In this document: positions 14,644 to 20,300 of the stretch, piece by piece
Numbering within the stretch: the stretch's first letter is position 1
How the letters are laid out: each line of letters starts with the position of its first letter
Origin: a virus
Virus record (IMG/VR): IMGVR_UViG_3300006810_000350
Location: 1-25,246 of that record
Direction: 5' to 3' (one strand)
Length of the DNA: 25,246 nt
Program-made: the position numbers and the translations under genes
The notes under the pieces: model-generated
Databases searched by the model: none
What the model saw: the letters and a program-made list of their open reading frames with translations, nothing else
What the model was told of the DNA's origin: nothing

Positions 14644-16740
14644 TTACTTGAACCTACGCAAGAACACCCTTTCAGAAAAGTCAGATGGTGGCTTCTTTGG
14701 TTTTGCTTTCTGAGCACCAAGCAGCGCCAACCCTGAACTAATCGTAAGGTCGAACTTGGTTCTGTTGTCAATCTTGTACCCAATCCAATCCTCAAGAGTC
14801 CTATTGAAGTACATCTTCCCGTGCTCCCCAGTATCTCTATTTATCCCCACATGATCGTGTATGTAGGCTTCAATGGCATGGGCGTGCGACTGGATCACAT
14901 CCTGAGAGTTAGAGGGGATACCCTTGGTCTTGGTCTTTGCGCTACCGCCACTGGTTAAGTGCTCTGGCCTATCCATTAGATAACCATCGTAACCTCTTGA
15001 TTCAAAGTATCTTGCAATACCGTACTTATTGTTTTCAATTAAGATAGGGTACCCGTAAAAGAACGCAGCCTTAAGGACGTCCTCATAGAAGATCTTGGCT
15101 AGAGGTGGACGAGATGCATACTCCACTACGAACATGTTCGATGGGTACTCCATGTGAAACTTGTTGTAGAGGTGCAGCGCCCCCTTAGACCCACGTCCGT
15201 CGACGGTGGCATCAAGGTCGTAGGAGTCAACCCCACCCACCCCTAGCTCTGCATTCGGTGCAACGAGCTTGCCTCGCTGCTCAATCTTATTATTTCTTAG
15301 TTCAGCTGGTGGCATCCAAGCAACCCTAAACCTACCCTTTGGGTCTGGGTCAAACAGTACCTCAGTGTCCTGCTCCCCGTTCTTCCAAACGAAGTTACCC
15401 CTGACGACAGGGTTAGGGAAGAGTTCGTCATTGTACTGTATCTGCTCGTAGATCTGACCTATGTTGAACAGACTACCGTCGATGCTGTCCCTGAAGGCTT
15501 CGTCAGTGCTGAAGGGGAACTGCCTCGTTACCTCGTTGAGTTCTGAGGGGTCTCCTTTAAGGCTCTCCCTCTCGTTCTTAAGGTACGTCTTAGCCCCGAT
15601 AGTAATACTATCCCCATCAAGCCCGTCCACAGGGCTATCAGGATCGTCAACGATGGGTCGACCGTGTCGGTCAAAAAATCCTTCAAGTGATTCATAGGCT
15701 GGAATAAATAAGCGGTACAAGCCAGATCTGGTCCTACCGTTTGCGTTTCTTTCTTCTGGGTTGGAGTCCTCCCAAAGGTCCTTGTACTCCCTCCCACCCT
15801 TATCCATAGGGTTTACAGTGGAGCCGACCAAGGCCTTCCCCACAATCTTTCTACCCACAATCAAACACGTGCGCTGAATTCTCCAAGCGTCACGAATGTC
15901 CGTAGGCTTCTCCCACTTACCAGCCTCATCCAAGTACAACAGGTGAAGCTTCTCACCGTCGTATGCGTTGTTGGTGGTGTTCTTCCAGTTGATCAGCGTA
16001 TTAAGAGCCTCGCCCGTCTGCGCAGTCTTATTCTTCTTCGTGATTCTCTTACTCGGCTCGCGAAAAGCCAGCTCCATGCGCGGATTGGTCGTTCCATCCT
16101 GAATAGGTTTGAAGAAGAAGGGATAGTGTCTGAACATGTACACCACCTTCTTCATGAATATATTCTCCTGGGCGTCCTTACCAGTCTTCGACTGTATCCC
16201 CAAGAGCTTGTCCTTGACTTGTGTGGCTTCGTCCAGAAGCACAGCAGAGCAGATGTTAGTGTATCCGCTCCGCCTACATTTAGTATACAGCTGCCCGATA
16301 CATCGGGGGTCCGCCTCACACGCAGACAAATGTACGAAAATATCTCTTTGGAACTCAAGATAGTCTGGATAACCCACATCCATCTTGGTCCACTGGAGCA
16401 TCATGTAATGCCTGCCCGTAATATACGTAGGCCTACCATCGTTGTAAAACCAAAAGCCCTCACGACGACGACGAAACTCCTCCTCGATATACGGACGAAA
16501 CTTCTCCCTGAACTCTCTTGGCGACTCGGACCACTCATCCATGCTCTTAATCCGAAGCAACTCCTTTGGCATAGGAATCCTCTCCCACAACTGCAAGTGG
16601 TTTGGACGTCCATATCCAACAATTTCTTCTTCGGGGGGCTGAGCGGGAAGTGCAATGTCAAGATCGCCAATCCTAACAATTTCTCCCTCTGTACCGTTGG
16701 GACAAATCTGGATAATATATTCATCAGTAGACTTGGCCAT
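14644..16740 (-). CDS. terL: Terminase large subunit (packaging ATPase/nuclease)
   Basis: This 698-residue protein is the motor that pumps DNA through the portal and cuts concatemers. An N-terminal region with GRPTYITGRHYMMLQW (about residues 102-117) precedes the ATPase. The Walker A position is TKCRRSGYT (about 153-161), a divergent loop. Walker B is LHLLYLDEAG (265-274) with Asp271 and Glu272, and GSTVNPM (306-312) fits the coupling motif. The RNaseH-like nuclease starts with VGGVDSYDLDA (501-511, Asp505) and continues with VVEYASRP (538-545). Length and motifs fit the large TerLs of Bacteroidetes podoviruses. The start has AGGAG 8 nt upstream, a rare Shine-Dalgarno sequence here. It overlaps the zinc-ribbon gene by 17 nt. 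Confidence 0.9.
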   Translation of the reverse strand: MAKSTDEYIIQICPNGTEGEIVRIGDLDIALPAQPPEEEIVGYGRPNHLQLWERIPMPKELLRIKSMDEWSESPREFREKFRPYIEEEFRRRREGFWFYNDGRPTYITGRHYMMLQWTKMDVGYPDYLEFQRDIFVHLSACEADPRCIGQLYTKCRRSGYTNICSAVLLDEATQVKDKLLGIQSKTGKDAQENIFMKKVVYMFRHYPFFFKPIQDGTTNPRMELAFREPSKRITKKNKTAQTGEALNTLINWKNTTNNAYDGEKLHLLYLDEAGKWEKPTDIRDAWRIQRTCLIVGRKIVGKALVGSTVNPMDKGGREYKDLWEDSNPEERNANGRTRSGLYRLFIPAYESLEGFFDRHGRPIVDDPDSPVDGLDGDSITIGAKTYLKNERESLKGDPSELNEVTRQFPFSTDEAFRDSIDGSLFNIGQIYEQIQYNDELFPNPVVRGNFVWKNGEQDTEVLFDPDPKGRFRVAWMPPAELRNNKIEQRGKLVAPNAELGVGGVDSYDLDATVDGRGSKGALHLYNKFHMEYPSNMFVVEYASRPPLAKIFYEDVLKAAFFYGYPILIENNKYGIARYFESRGYDGYLMDRPEHLTSGGSAKTKTKGIPSNSQDVIQSHAHAIEAYIHDHVGINRDTGEHGKMYFNRTLEDWIGYKIDNRTKFDLTISSGLALLGAQKAKPKKPPSDFSERVFLRRFK

Positions 16741-16906
16741 ACCGATTGCTCCTGAAGCTAGGGGCTCCAGACTTTGGGTTCTTTAACTCCATGTACTTAC
16801 CACATGGACACTTAACGTTATGAACAGCCTCCCCGTCAATAATCTTGATAGAAGCCTTGTCCCTTGTTTCTTCGTGCTCGCAGCACTTACACACATAGTT
16901 AGCCAT
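16724..16906 (-). CDS. Small zinc-ribbon protein
   Basis: The protein from the ATG at 16906 has 60 residues (MANYVCKCCEHEETRDK...). It carries a CKCC knuckle near the N-terminus and KCPCGK about 25 residues later, enough for one zinc ribbon. The tail is Lys/Ser/Arg-rich. Short M-x-x-Y-x-C-x-x-C proteins of this kind are common next to phage packaging genes. An upstream in-frame ATG at 16927 lies 2 nt after the tRNA and would add seven residues, so the start is uncertain. Nucleic-acid binding is likely for a zinc ribbon, but its specific role is unknown. It overlaps the start of terL. Confidence 0.6.
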   Translation of the reverse strand: MANYVCKCCEHEETRDKASIKIIDGEAVHNVKCPCGKYMELKNPKSGAPSFRSNRYGQVY

Positions 16907-16929
16907 AAGACATTGATATTCAGTCATTG

Positions 16930-17001
16930 TACCCCCACCTGGAATCGAACCAAGATTACCGCTTTAGAAGAGCGGAGTTTTATCCGTTAAACTATAGGGG
17001 C
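16930..17001 (-). tRNA. tRNA-Arg (anticodon UCU)
   Basis: The 72-nt minus-strand sequence folds as a standard cloverleaf. The acceptor arm GCCCCTA pairs with TGGGGGT (two G-U pairs) and is followed by discriminator A. The anticodon stem CCGCT/AGCGG holds the loop CTTCTAA with anticodon TCT. The T arm CTTGG/CCAGG encloses TTCGATT. CCA is not encoded. It reads AGA and by wobble AGG, the dominant Arg codons in some phage genes here (9 of 11 in the visible part of the left-edge gene). It lies between the HNH and zinc-ribbon genes, so it is probably processed out of the packaging-region transcript. Confidence 0.92.
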
Positions 17002-17006
17002 AGTAG

Positions 17007-17354
17007 TTATTTCTTCTTTCTCCTTTCGTAAGTCTTTCTTCTATGACAGTTAGCGCATCTGACGTCGCACTTCCTGATCTCGTTCTTTATAGCTTCTATG
17101 CTGTAAGAGTTGTTAACCATGTCGGCGACGTTCTTGATCTTCTTACCTCTTACGTGATCAAACTCAAGGACTATAGGGTCTGACTCCCCGCAGTCAACAC
17201 AGCTCAAAAGCACCTTGACTCTCCGAACAAACTCTCTCGCCCACTTTCTTCTATTCTTGTTTCGCTTTAAGCTCCTCTCCTTGTACAGAGCCTTGTTGCG
17301 CCGATAGTGATCCTTAGAGGCCCTGCTTTGATCTTCCTTGCTTTTGTAGGCCAT
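17007..17354 (-). CDS. HNH endonuclease
   Basis: This 115-residue, very basic protein has the HNH layout. CVDC (Cys52, Cys55) forms one zinc knuckle and EFDHVRG (Asp66-His67) carries the catalytic His. CDVRCANCHRRKT gives Cys100, Cys103, Asn102 and His104. The first 45 residues are a Lys/Arg-rich helix for DNA contact. HNH proteins next to terminase genes often act in packaging, nicking or cleaving DNA together with TerL (known for HK97-type phages). A free-standing homing endonuclease is the alternative. It starts 2 nt after the 43-residue basic gene and ends 5 nt before the tRNA-Arg. Confidence 0.85.
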   Translation of the reverse strand: MAYKSKEDQSRASKDHYRRNKALYKERSLKRNKNRRKWAREFVRRVKVLLSCVDCGESDPIVLEFDHVRGKKIKNVADMVNNSYSIEAIKNEIRKCDVRCANCHRRKTYERRKKK

Positions 17355-17356
17355 AG

Positions 17357-17488
17357 TTAACGACCCTGACCCCTGTTAGACTTCACGTAGTTCTTAGAGC
17401 TCTTGTGCTTAGAGTACTTGGTCTTTGCATGCACTCCCTTTCGGCGCACGCGCCTGGACTTGTAGTTTGATTCCTGAACCTTTGCCAT
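17357..17488 (-). CDS. 43-residue basic conserved phage protein
   Basis: The ATG at 17488 opens a 43-codon frame beginning MAKVQESNYKSRRVRRKGVH, containing AKTKYSKHKSSKNYVKS, and ending NRGQGR. The core RRKGVHAKTK-SK-K-SKNY and the terminal RGQGR recur in short proteins beside packaging genes of Bacteroidetes phages, as I recall. It is almost entirely Lys/Arg/Ser with no hydrophobic core, suggesting DNA or RNA binding or a packaged protein; function is unknown. It ends 2 nt before the HNH gene. No Shine-Dalgarno sequence is seen; the leader is AT-rich (TTAAATAAC). Confidence 0.65.
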   Translation of the reverse strand: MAKVQESNYKSRRVRRKGVHAKTKYSKHKSSKNYVKSNRGQGR

Positions 17489-17501
17489 GTTATTTAATTT
17501 G

Positions 17502-17578
17502 TCCGCAAGGTGGGGCTTGAACCCACATGTAACCAGTTACCCTTTCGACAAGGTATAAGCTTGAGGGGATACTTGCGG
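17502..17578 (-). tRNA. tRNA-like element, anticodon uncertain, body abnormal
   Basis: The 77-nt minus-strand element has a perfect 7-bp acceptor stem (CCGCAAG/CTTGCGG) with a following A. It also has a canonical T arm (GTGGG, loop TTCAAGC, CCCAC). The 45 nt between do not give a normal D arm plus anticodon arm. One reading is the hairpin CAAG-CTTATAC-CTTG, whose 7-nt loop would have anticodon UAU (Ile) but leaves no D arm. Another is TACCT/GGGTA with an 8-nt loop. A hairpin GTAAC-TG-GTTAC precedes the T arm and its AACTGGTTA looks like a D loop. It could be a decayed tRNA, an unusual tRNA or another structured RNA. Confidence 0.5.
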
Positions 17579-17585
17579 TGTAAAG

Positions 17586-17876
17586 TTACTTAGAGAATCT
17601 TTCCGCGAACCCCCCTGAGTAATCTTTTTCTTGTTCTATCTCACCGCTCTGCTTAAGATCCCTCACCATCTGCTCAAGTCTTTGCCTTTCCACTAGCAAC
17701 TCCTTGGCGTCAATAGCTGTCTGCTTGATGGATTGAAGCTCAGCCTTTCTAGATGCACCGCCTGCCTCTGGGTCGACAGGCTTCTTGATCTCCTCAATCA
17801 TGTTGTTGATGGCGATCTCCATGCTGTGCATGAGCTTCTCCGCAGCATCAATCGTTGTGAACTTCTTCCTCGACAT
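17586..17876 (-). CDS. Small coiled-coil protein, possible small terminase subunit
   Basis: The protein from the ATG at 17876 has 96 residues, beginning MSRKKFTTIDAAEKLMHSME. It is almost wholly alpha-helical with charged heptads (AELQSIKQTAIDAKELLVER, then QRLEQMVRDLKQSGEI) and ends FAERFSK. The frame stays open upstream to 17963, but that part overlaps the GroES-like gene. Size, helical content and position upstream of HNH and TerL fit a small terminase subunit, though I see no DNA-binding helix-turn-helix, so this is only a candidate. AAGATTTG, one mismatch from the promoter consensus, lies 4 nt upstream of the ATG, matching the leaderless spacing seen elsewhere in the window. Confidence 0.55.
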   Translation of the reverse strand: MSRKKFTTIDAAEKLMHSMEIAINNMIEEIKKPVDPEAGGASRKAELQSIKQTAIDAKELLVERQRLEQMVRDLKQSGEIEQEKDYSGGFAERFSK

Positions 17877-18450
17877 AAAGCAAATCTTCAGCTCTGGTTC
17901 TGTAATACTCCTTACCGTCAATCTTGAGTCTGTAGTCTCTGTTCTTGGCAAACCCAACGACATCCCCTGGAGCTAATCCCATGTAGTCTGTCTCCTCATT
18001 GCCGTAGACAAGCCTCCCCTTTGTGGGGAGTTTCTGCTCAAGCTCAACCATCTCTATCAGATCAGATGGGAACTCTTCCTCCTCTTCAACAGCCTCAAGA
18101 AGTGTCCACCCCCCAAGGGTTTTGATCTCCCCAGTATCCTGACACTTAAAGGCAATGGCTTGTGAGTTGATGGCCTCTGGGTCGTACTTGACAATGTAAT
18201 GATCATCCTCCCCAGTAAGTGGCTGCCCGCCCTGCATAACGACAAGGTGGTGAAAGTACAGCGTATCCCCTGGCTTTACACCAGTGTCGTACTTGAACGG
18301 GGATGCAACCACAGGACCCTCGTTGATCCTGTACTCAAACTCCCCCATCTCGAACCTAGTGTCTATATACAGCTCTAGACCGCTGTCAGTCTTGATCGTG
18401 TCGTTGATGAGCTTCTTGAGCTCGACGACAAAGAAGTTGAACGTTTTCAT
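17848..18450 (-). CDS. GroES-like co-chaperonin, apparently two-part
   Basis: This 200-residue protein has two GroES-like segments. Residues about 18-120 include TDSGLELYID, INEGPVVASPF, VKPGDTLYFHHLVV and GGWTLLEAVEE. These match the 'G-V, VKxGDxVxF, final strand' pattern of Cpn10. Residues about 140-198 include KGRLVYG, GLAPGDVVGFAKNRDY, and DGKEYYRTRAEDLLYVEEE, which closely resembles the GroES C-terminal half. Phage co-chaperonins (T4 gp31 is the classic case) replace host GroES on GroEL so that the capsid protein can fold in an enlarged chamber. No GroEL is encoded here, so host GroEL would be the partner. It sits upstream of the packaging genes and overlaps 17586-17876 by 29 nt. Confidence 0.65.
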   Translation of the reverse strand: MKTFNFFVVELKKLINDTIKTDSGLELYIDTRFEMGEFEYRINEGPVVASPFKYDTGVKPGDTLYFHHLVVMQGGQPLTGEDDHYIVKYDPEAINSQAIAFKCQDTGEIKTLGGWTLLEAVEEEEEFPSDLIEMVELEQKLPTKGRLVYGNEETDYMGLAPGDVVGFAKNRDYRLKIDGKEYYRTRAEDLLYVEEEVHND

Positions 18451-18473
18451 TATATAGTTTATTGAATTTCATA

Positions 18474-18623
18474 TCACTTGTAAGGGAAGAGCTTGTTCAG
18501 TTTCTCTTGCCTCTTCTTGCAGCCGCAGTCCTTCACTGTGGACTTAACAACCCTCTGCACCCCAGTAATCTCTAGGAACTTAGCGATGCTATCACCAACT
18601 CCCTTGGGTACTTTCTTGCTCAT
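18474..18623 (-). CDS. 49-residue conserved phage protein with CGCKKR motif
   Basis: From the ATG at 18623 the frame encodes MSKKVPKGVGDSIAKFLEIT and continues GVQRVVKSTVKDCGCKKRQE to KLNKLFPYK. The combination 'GDxIxKxxxxTGxxxxVK ... DCGCxxRxExLNxLFPY' is a recurrent tiny protein in Bacteroidetes phages and prophages, function unknown. The frame extends to 18695, but that part overlaps 18625-18933 and reads poorly, so the internal ATG, 1 nt after the upstream stop, is preferred. Confidence 0.6.
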   Translation of the reverse strand: MSKKVPKGVGDSIAKFLEITGVQRVVKSTVKDCGCKKRQEKLNKLFPYK

Positions 18624-18624
18624 A

Positions 18625-18933
18625 TCAGTACGCACCCCCAGAGTTTGATCTAGCTGATGCAGGTCGAGCAACCTGTCTTGAAGGTGTCGATGCACGTCTT
18701 GCTGGCTGTGGTTGTGGTTGTGCTGGGGCTTCGTTCCTCATCCCTCTTTGGATGATGGCAACCTTGGACGCAACAACCTCGTTAACAGAGCTGAGCCTCT
18801 TGTGAGGTTGATTAGTGTGAGTTGGACCAACCATGGCTCCCTCAGAGATGTGCACATGGTATGAGCCAGTGTACGGCTTACCGTCTGGTGTCACAAACTC
18901 AGATCCGTCTGTCGTAAGGTTGTTTCTAGTCAT
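18625..18933 (-). CDS. Conserved phage protein with YHVHISEGAMVG motif
   Basis: The ATG at 18933 overlaps the upstream stop (ATGA) and opens a 102-residue frame. The N-terminal half contains GSEFVTPDGKPYTGSYHVHI and SEGAMVGPTHTNQPHKRL, a motif common in structural-region proteins of marine phages (GEF-x-PDGxxYxGxYHxHxxxGxMVGxxH). The C-terminal half is Pro/Gln/Ala/Arg/Ser-rich and disordered. The His pattern could bind metal. Function is unknown; virion association is inferred from where similar motifs occur. Confidence 0.6.
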   Translation of the reverse strand: MTRNNLTTDGSEFVTPDGKPYTGSYHVHISEGAMVGPTHTNQPHKRLSSVNEVVASKVAIIQRGMRNEAPAQPQPQPARRASTPSRQVARPASARSNSGGAY

Positions 18934-19169
18934 CAGAAGTTTAGATCGAATTCTACCAAGCACGGCATCTCGTCTATGGCCTTCCATAGAACCTGACCGT
19001 CATCTCTCTTAATATATACAAGATATCTTTTCATCCTGTGCCTGTGAAGATGTTCATCGTCCAGCACGATGGCAGAGACGCTCCCATCCCCCACCTTCAT
19101 GCCAACGTAGTAAGCCATACCATCCTTAGGGTTTTGGCCTATGACAATCTTCCTGATAAGTCCTTCCAT
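18933..19169 (-). CDS. Small conserved phage protein, unknown
   Basis: This 78-residue protein begins MEGLIRKIVIGQNPKDGMAY, continues YVGMKVGDGSVSAIVLDDE, and ends with WKAIDEMPCLVEFDLNF. It is a compact beta-rich protein. I recall near-identical arrangements (IVIGxNPKDGMAYxVG ... DGQVLWKAI ... MPxxVExDxNF) as hypothetical proteins of Bacteroidetes phages. It begins 1 nt after 19171-19473 ends and overlaps the next gene as ATGA. No catalytic motif is seen. Confidence 0.6.
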   Translation of the reverse strand: MEGLIRKIVIGQNPKDGMAYYVGMKVGDGSVSAIVLDDEHLHRHRMKRYLVYIKRDDGQVLWKAIDEMPCLVEFDLNF

Positions 19170-19170
19170 T

Positions 19171-19473
19171 TTAGTTCAGTGATATACCCAGCCCATCAAG
19201 GAGGTCGTCGAGGTCTGGACCTCCGCCACCCTTATCCGACGGGATGAATGTTTCTTCCACAAAGTTAAGGACACTAAGCATTTCATCCTCACTGTCCATG
19301 TTGTAGCTGTAGATCGCCCTTAGTCTTTTCTCCTCTGGGTCGTCTTCATCCTCCTCGACAAGCCCAGTTACCATAAGAGACAAGACCTCGTCACGCACCC
19401 CATATTTTTCTATGACTCGCTCCATTTCGAAAGCAAGTCTCTGTATCTCTAACAAGAAGCCTTCTTTGTCCAT
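19171..19473 (-). CDS. Small acidic helical protein, unknown
   Basis: The ATG at 19473 gives 100 residues, beginning MDKEGFLLEIQRLAFEMERV. Two amphipathic helices are followed by an acidic linker (GLVEEDEDDPEEKRLRAIYS) and a Gly/Asp-rich tail ending DLLDGLGISLN. The open frame continues upstream to 19767, but that part is antisense to the winged-helix gene and is not credible. This start is 12 nt from the divergent start of that gene, and the plus-strand promoter TATCTTTG overlaps it. The protein may be a partner of the regulator, but that rests only on adjacency. Confidence 0.55.
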   Translation of the reverse strand: MDKEGFLLEIQRLAFEMERVIEKYGVRDEVLSLMVTGLVEEDEDDPEEKRLRAIYSYNMDSEDEMLSVLNFVEETFIPSDKGGGGPDLDDLLDGLGISLN

Positions 19474-19480
19474 ATCTTTG
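19473..19480 (+). promoter_or_regulatory. Plus-strand promoter TATCTTTG for the regulator gene
   Basis: This exact TAnnTTTG on the plus strand lies 5 nt (GTTTT) before the ATG at 19486, predicting a leaderless mRNA. It overlaps the start codon of the divergent minus-strand gene, so transcription of the two genes should interfere. Confidence 0.65.
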
Positions 19481-19485
19481 GTTTT

Positions 19486-19908
19486 ATGGCGATTAGGAAG
19501 GGTTCCAAGAAGCGTCTCTTCAGGGAGTTCTCCCCTCTTGATCAAAGGTACGTCAAAAGGAACTACCTCAAACACCTTCAGAGGGTGACGAGAGAGTTCT
19601 GTTTGAAAAGAGATATTTTCGAGAGGGAGCTTATGTTCTTGCTGTGGGCGTACGACCTTGAGTTCTTTACGATCAAGCACGCTGCTAAGGACATGGGGAA
19701 GAGTGCTGCACCAATGGCGCAAAAGACCTTGTATCCTCTTATGAAGGAGGGGTATGTCTATAAGCACTTCGACAGGCTTACACCGTCAGATACCAGAGAG
19801 GATCACCTGTTTAGGGACGAAACCAAGCACAACTACAGGGTGAGGTATGCCATCACCCAGAAGGCTAGGTTGTTGGTGCAGGACTTCTATAGGGAGCTAG
19901 AGGGTTAG
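19486..19908 (+). CDS. Winged-helix DNA-binding regulator (MarR/PadR-like)
   Basis: This 140-residue protein is one of only two credible plus-strand genes. The N-terminus is basic. Residues about 44-95 (FERELMFLLWAYDLEFFTIK, then AAKDMGKSAAPMAQKTLYPL and MKEGYVYKHFD) fit helix-turn-helix plus wing of the MarR/PadR type. The C-terminal part has the second wing strand (YRVRYAITQKARLLVQDFYR) and the 'T-K-R-L' helix typical of winged-helix regulators. It could be the phage's transcriptional switch for the minus-strand late genes, but no operator was identified. It is preceded by its own leaderless promoter and its stop overlaps the stop of 19905-20300 by 3 nt. Arg codons are mostly AGG, like other phage genes. 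Confidence 0.65.
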   Translation: MAIRKGSKKRLFREFSPLDQRYVKRNYLKHLQRVTREFCLKRDIFERELMFLLWAYDLEFFTIKHAAKDMGKSAAPMAQKTLYPLMKEGYVYKHFDRLTPSDTREDHLFRDETKHNYRVRYAITQKARLLVQDFYRELEG

Positions 19909-20300
19909 TTGATCTCAGGGAACCACCCATCCCCAATCATGTAGGCTTCACTGACATAAGAGAATGAAGTGGGGAGAATGTCCCCAACATTTATCTCAAC
20001 ACCATGATTGTCATTAAGCCTTGTCGTAACCGCAGTCTTCTTTTGAGTCGTGTACTCTGGCATAGAATCAAACAGCTCCGTTGTATCAAGAGATGCGTGA
20101 GGTCTAATCTTGTCAGTCGAGGATATGCAGAGAGCCGCCCTGCCGTCAGAATGTGTTACATACCCACAGAAGTTGTTAGTGACATCATCCTGAGATCTAA
20201 TTGATCTTGGACGTTGGATTGTCCACAAGGCCGCAGATATTTCTTCACATCTTTCCTCTGAGGTCTTTCCTTCAGTAGGGCTTACCACAATGTAATTCAT
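19905..20300 (-). CDS. Fibre-linked protein of unknown function
   Basis: This 131-residue protein begins MNYIVVSPTEGKTSEERCEE and ends SEAYMIGDGWFPEIN. It contains a short helix, then beta segments (FCGYVTHSDGRAALCISSTD) and VEINVGDILPTSFSYVSEA. Its ATG overlaps the stop of the lectin-like gene (ATGA), so they are co-translated and it may be a fibre accessory or chaperone. That is an inference from coupling only. Its stop overlaps the convergent winged-helix gene. Confidence 0.45.
   Translation of the reverse strand: MNYIVVSPTEGKTSEERCEEISAALWTIQRPRSIRSQDDVTNNFCGYVTHSDGRAALCISSTDKIRPHASLDTTELFDSMPEYTTQKKTAVTTRLNDNHGVEINVGDILPTSFSYVSEAYMIGDGWFPEIN

Noticed and set aside
14592-14795. Upstream in-frame extension of the portal gene.
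   Set aside because: It overlaps the 3' end of terL in another frame, reads as low-quality sequence, and lies upstream of the promoter at 14621.
16327-16334. TACATTTG, an exact TAnnTTTG on the minus strand within terL.
   Set aside because: It lies deep inside the terL coding region with no gene start nearby; most likely chance.
15943-16755. A 270-residue open frame on the plus strand.
   Set aside because: It is antisense to the N-terminal half of terL, whose motifs are clear; the antisense product has no recognisable domain.
17502-17578. An attachment site formed by a tRNA 3' end, as used by integrases.
   Set aside because: No integrase is in the window and the element also carries the matching 5' acceptor strand, so it is not just a tRNA 3' fragment.
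17502-17578. A +1 frameshift-suppressor tRNA with an 8-nt anticodon loop.
   Set aside because: The 8-nt loop is only one of several possible folds and U33 and the D arm do not fit well; no frameshifted gene was seen that would need it.
19474-19767. Upstream extension of 19171-19473 to 198 residues.
   Set aside because: The added part is antisense to the winged-helix gene and has no plausible composition; the ATG at 19473 starts a sensible protein.
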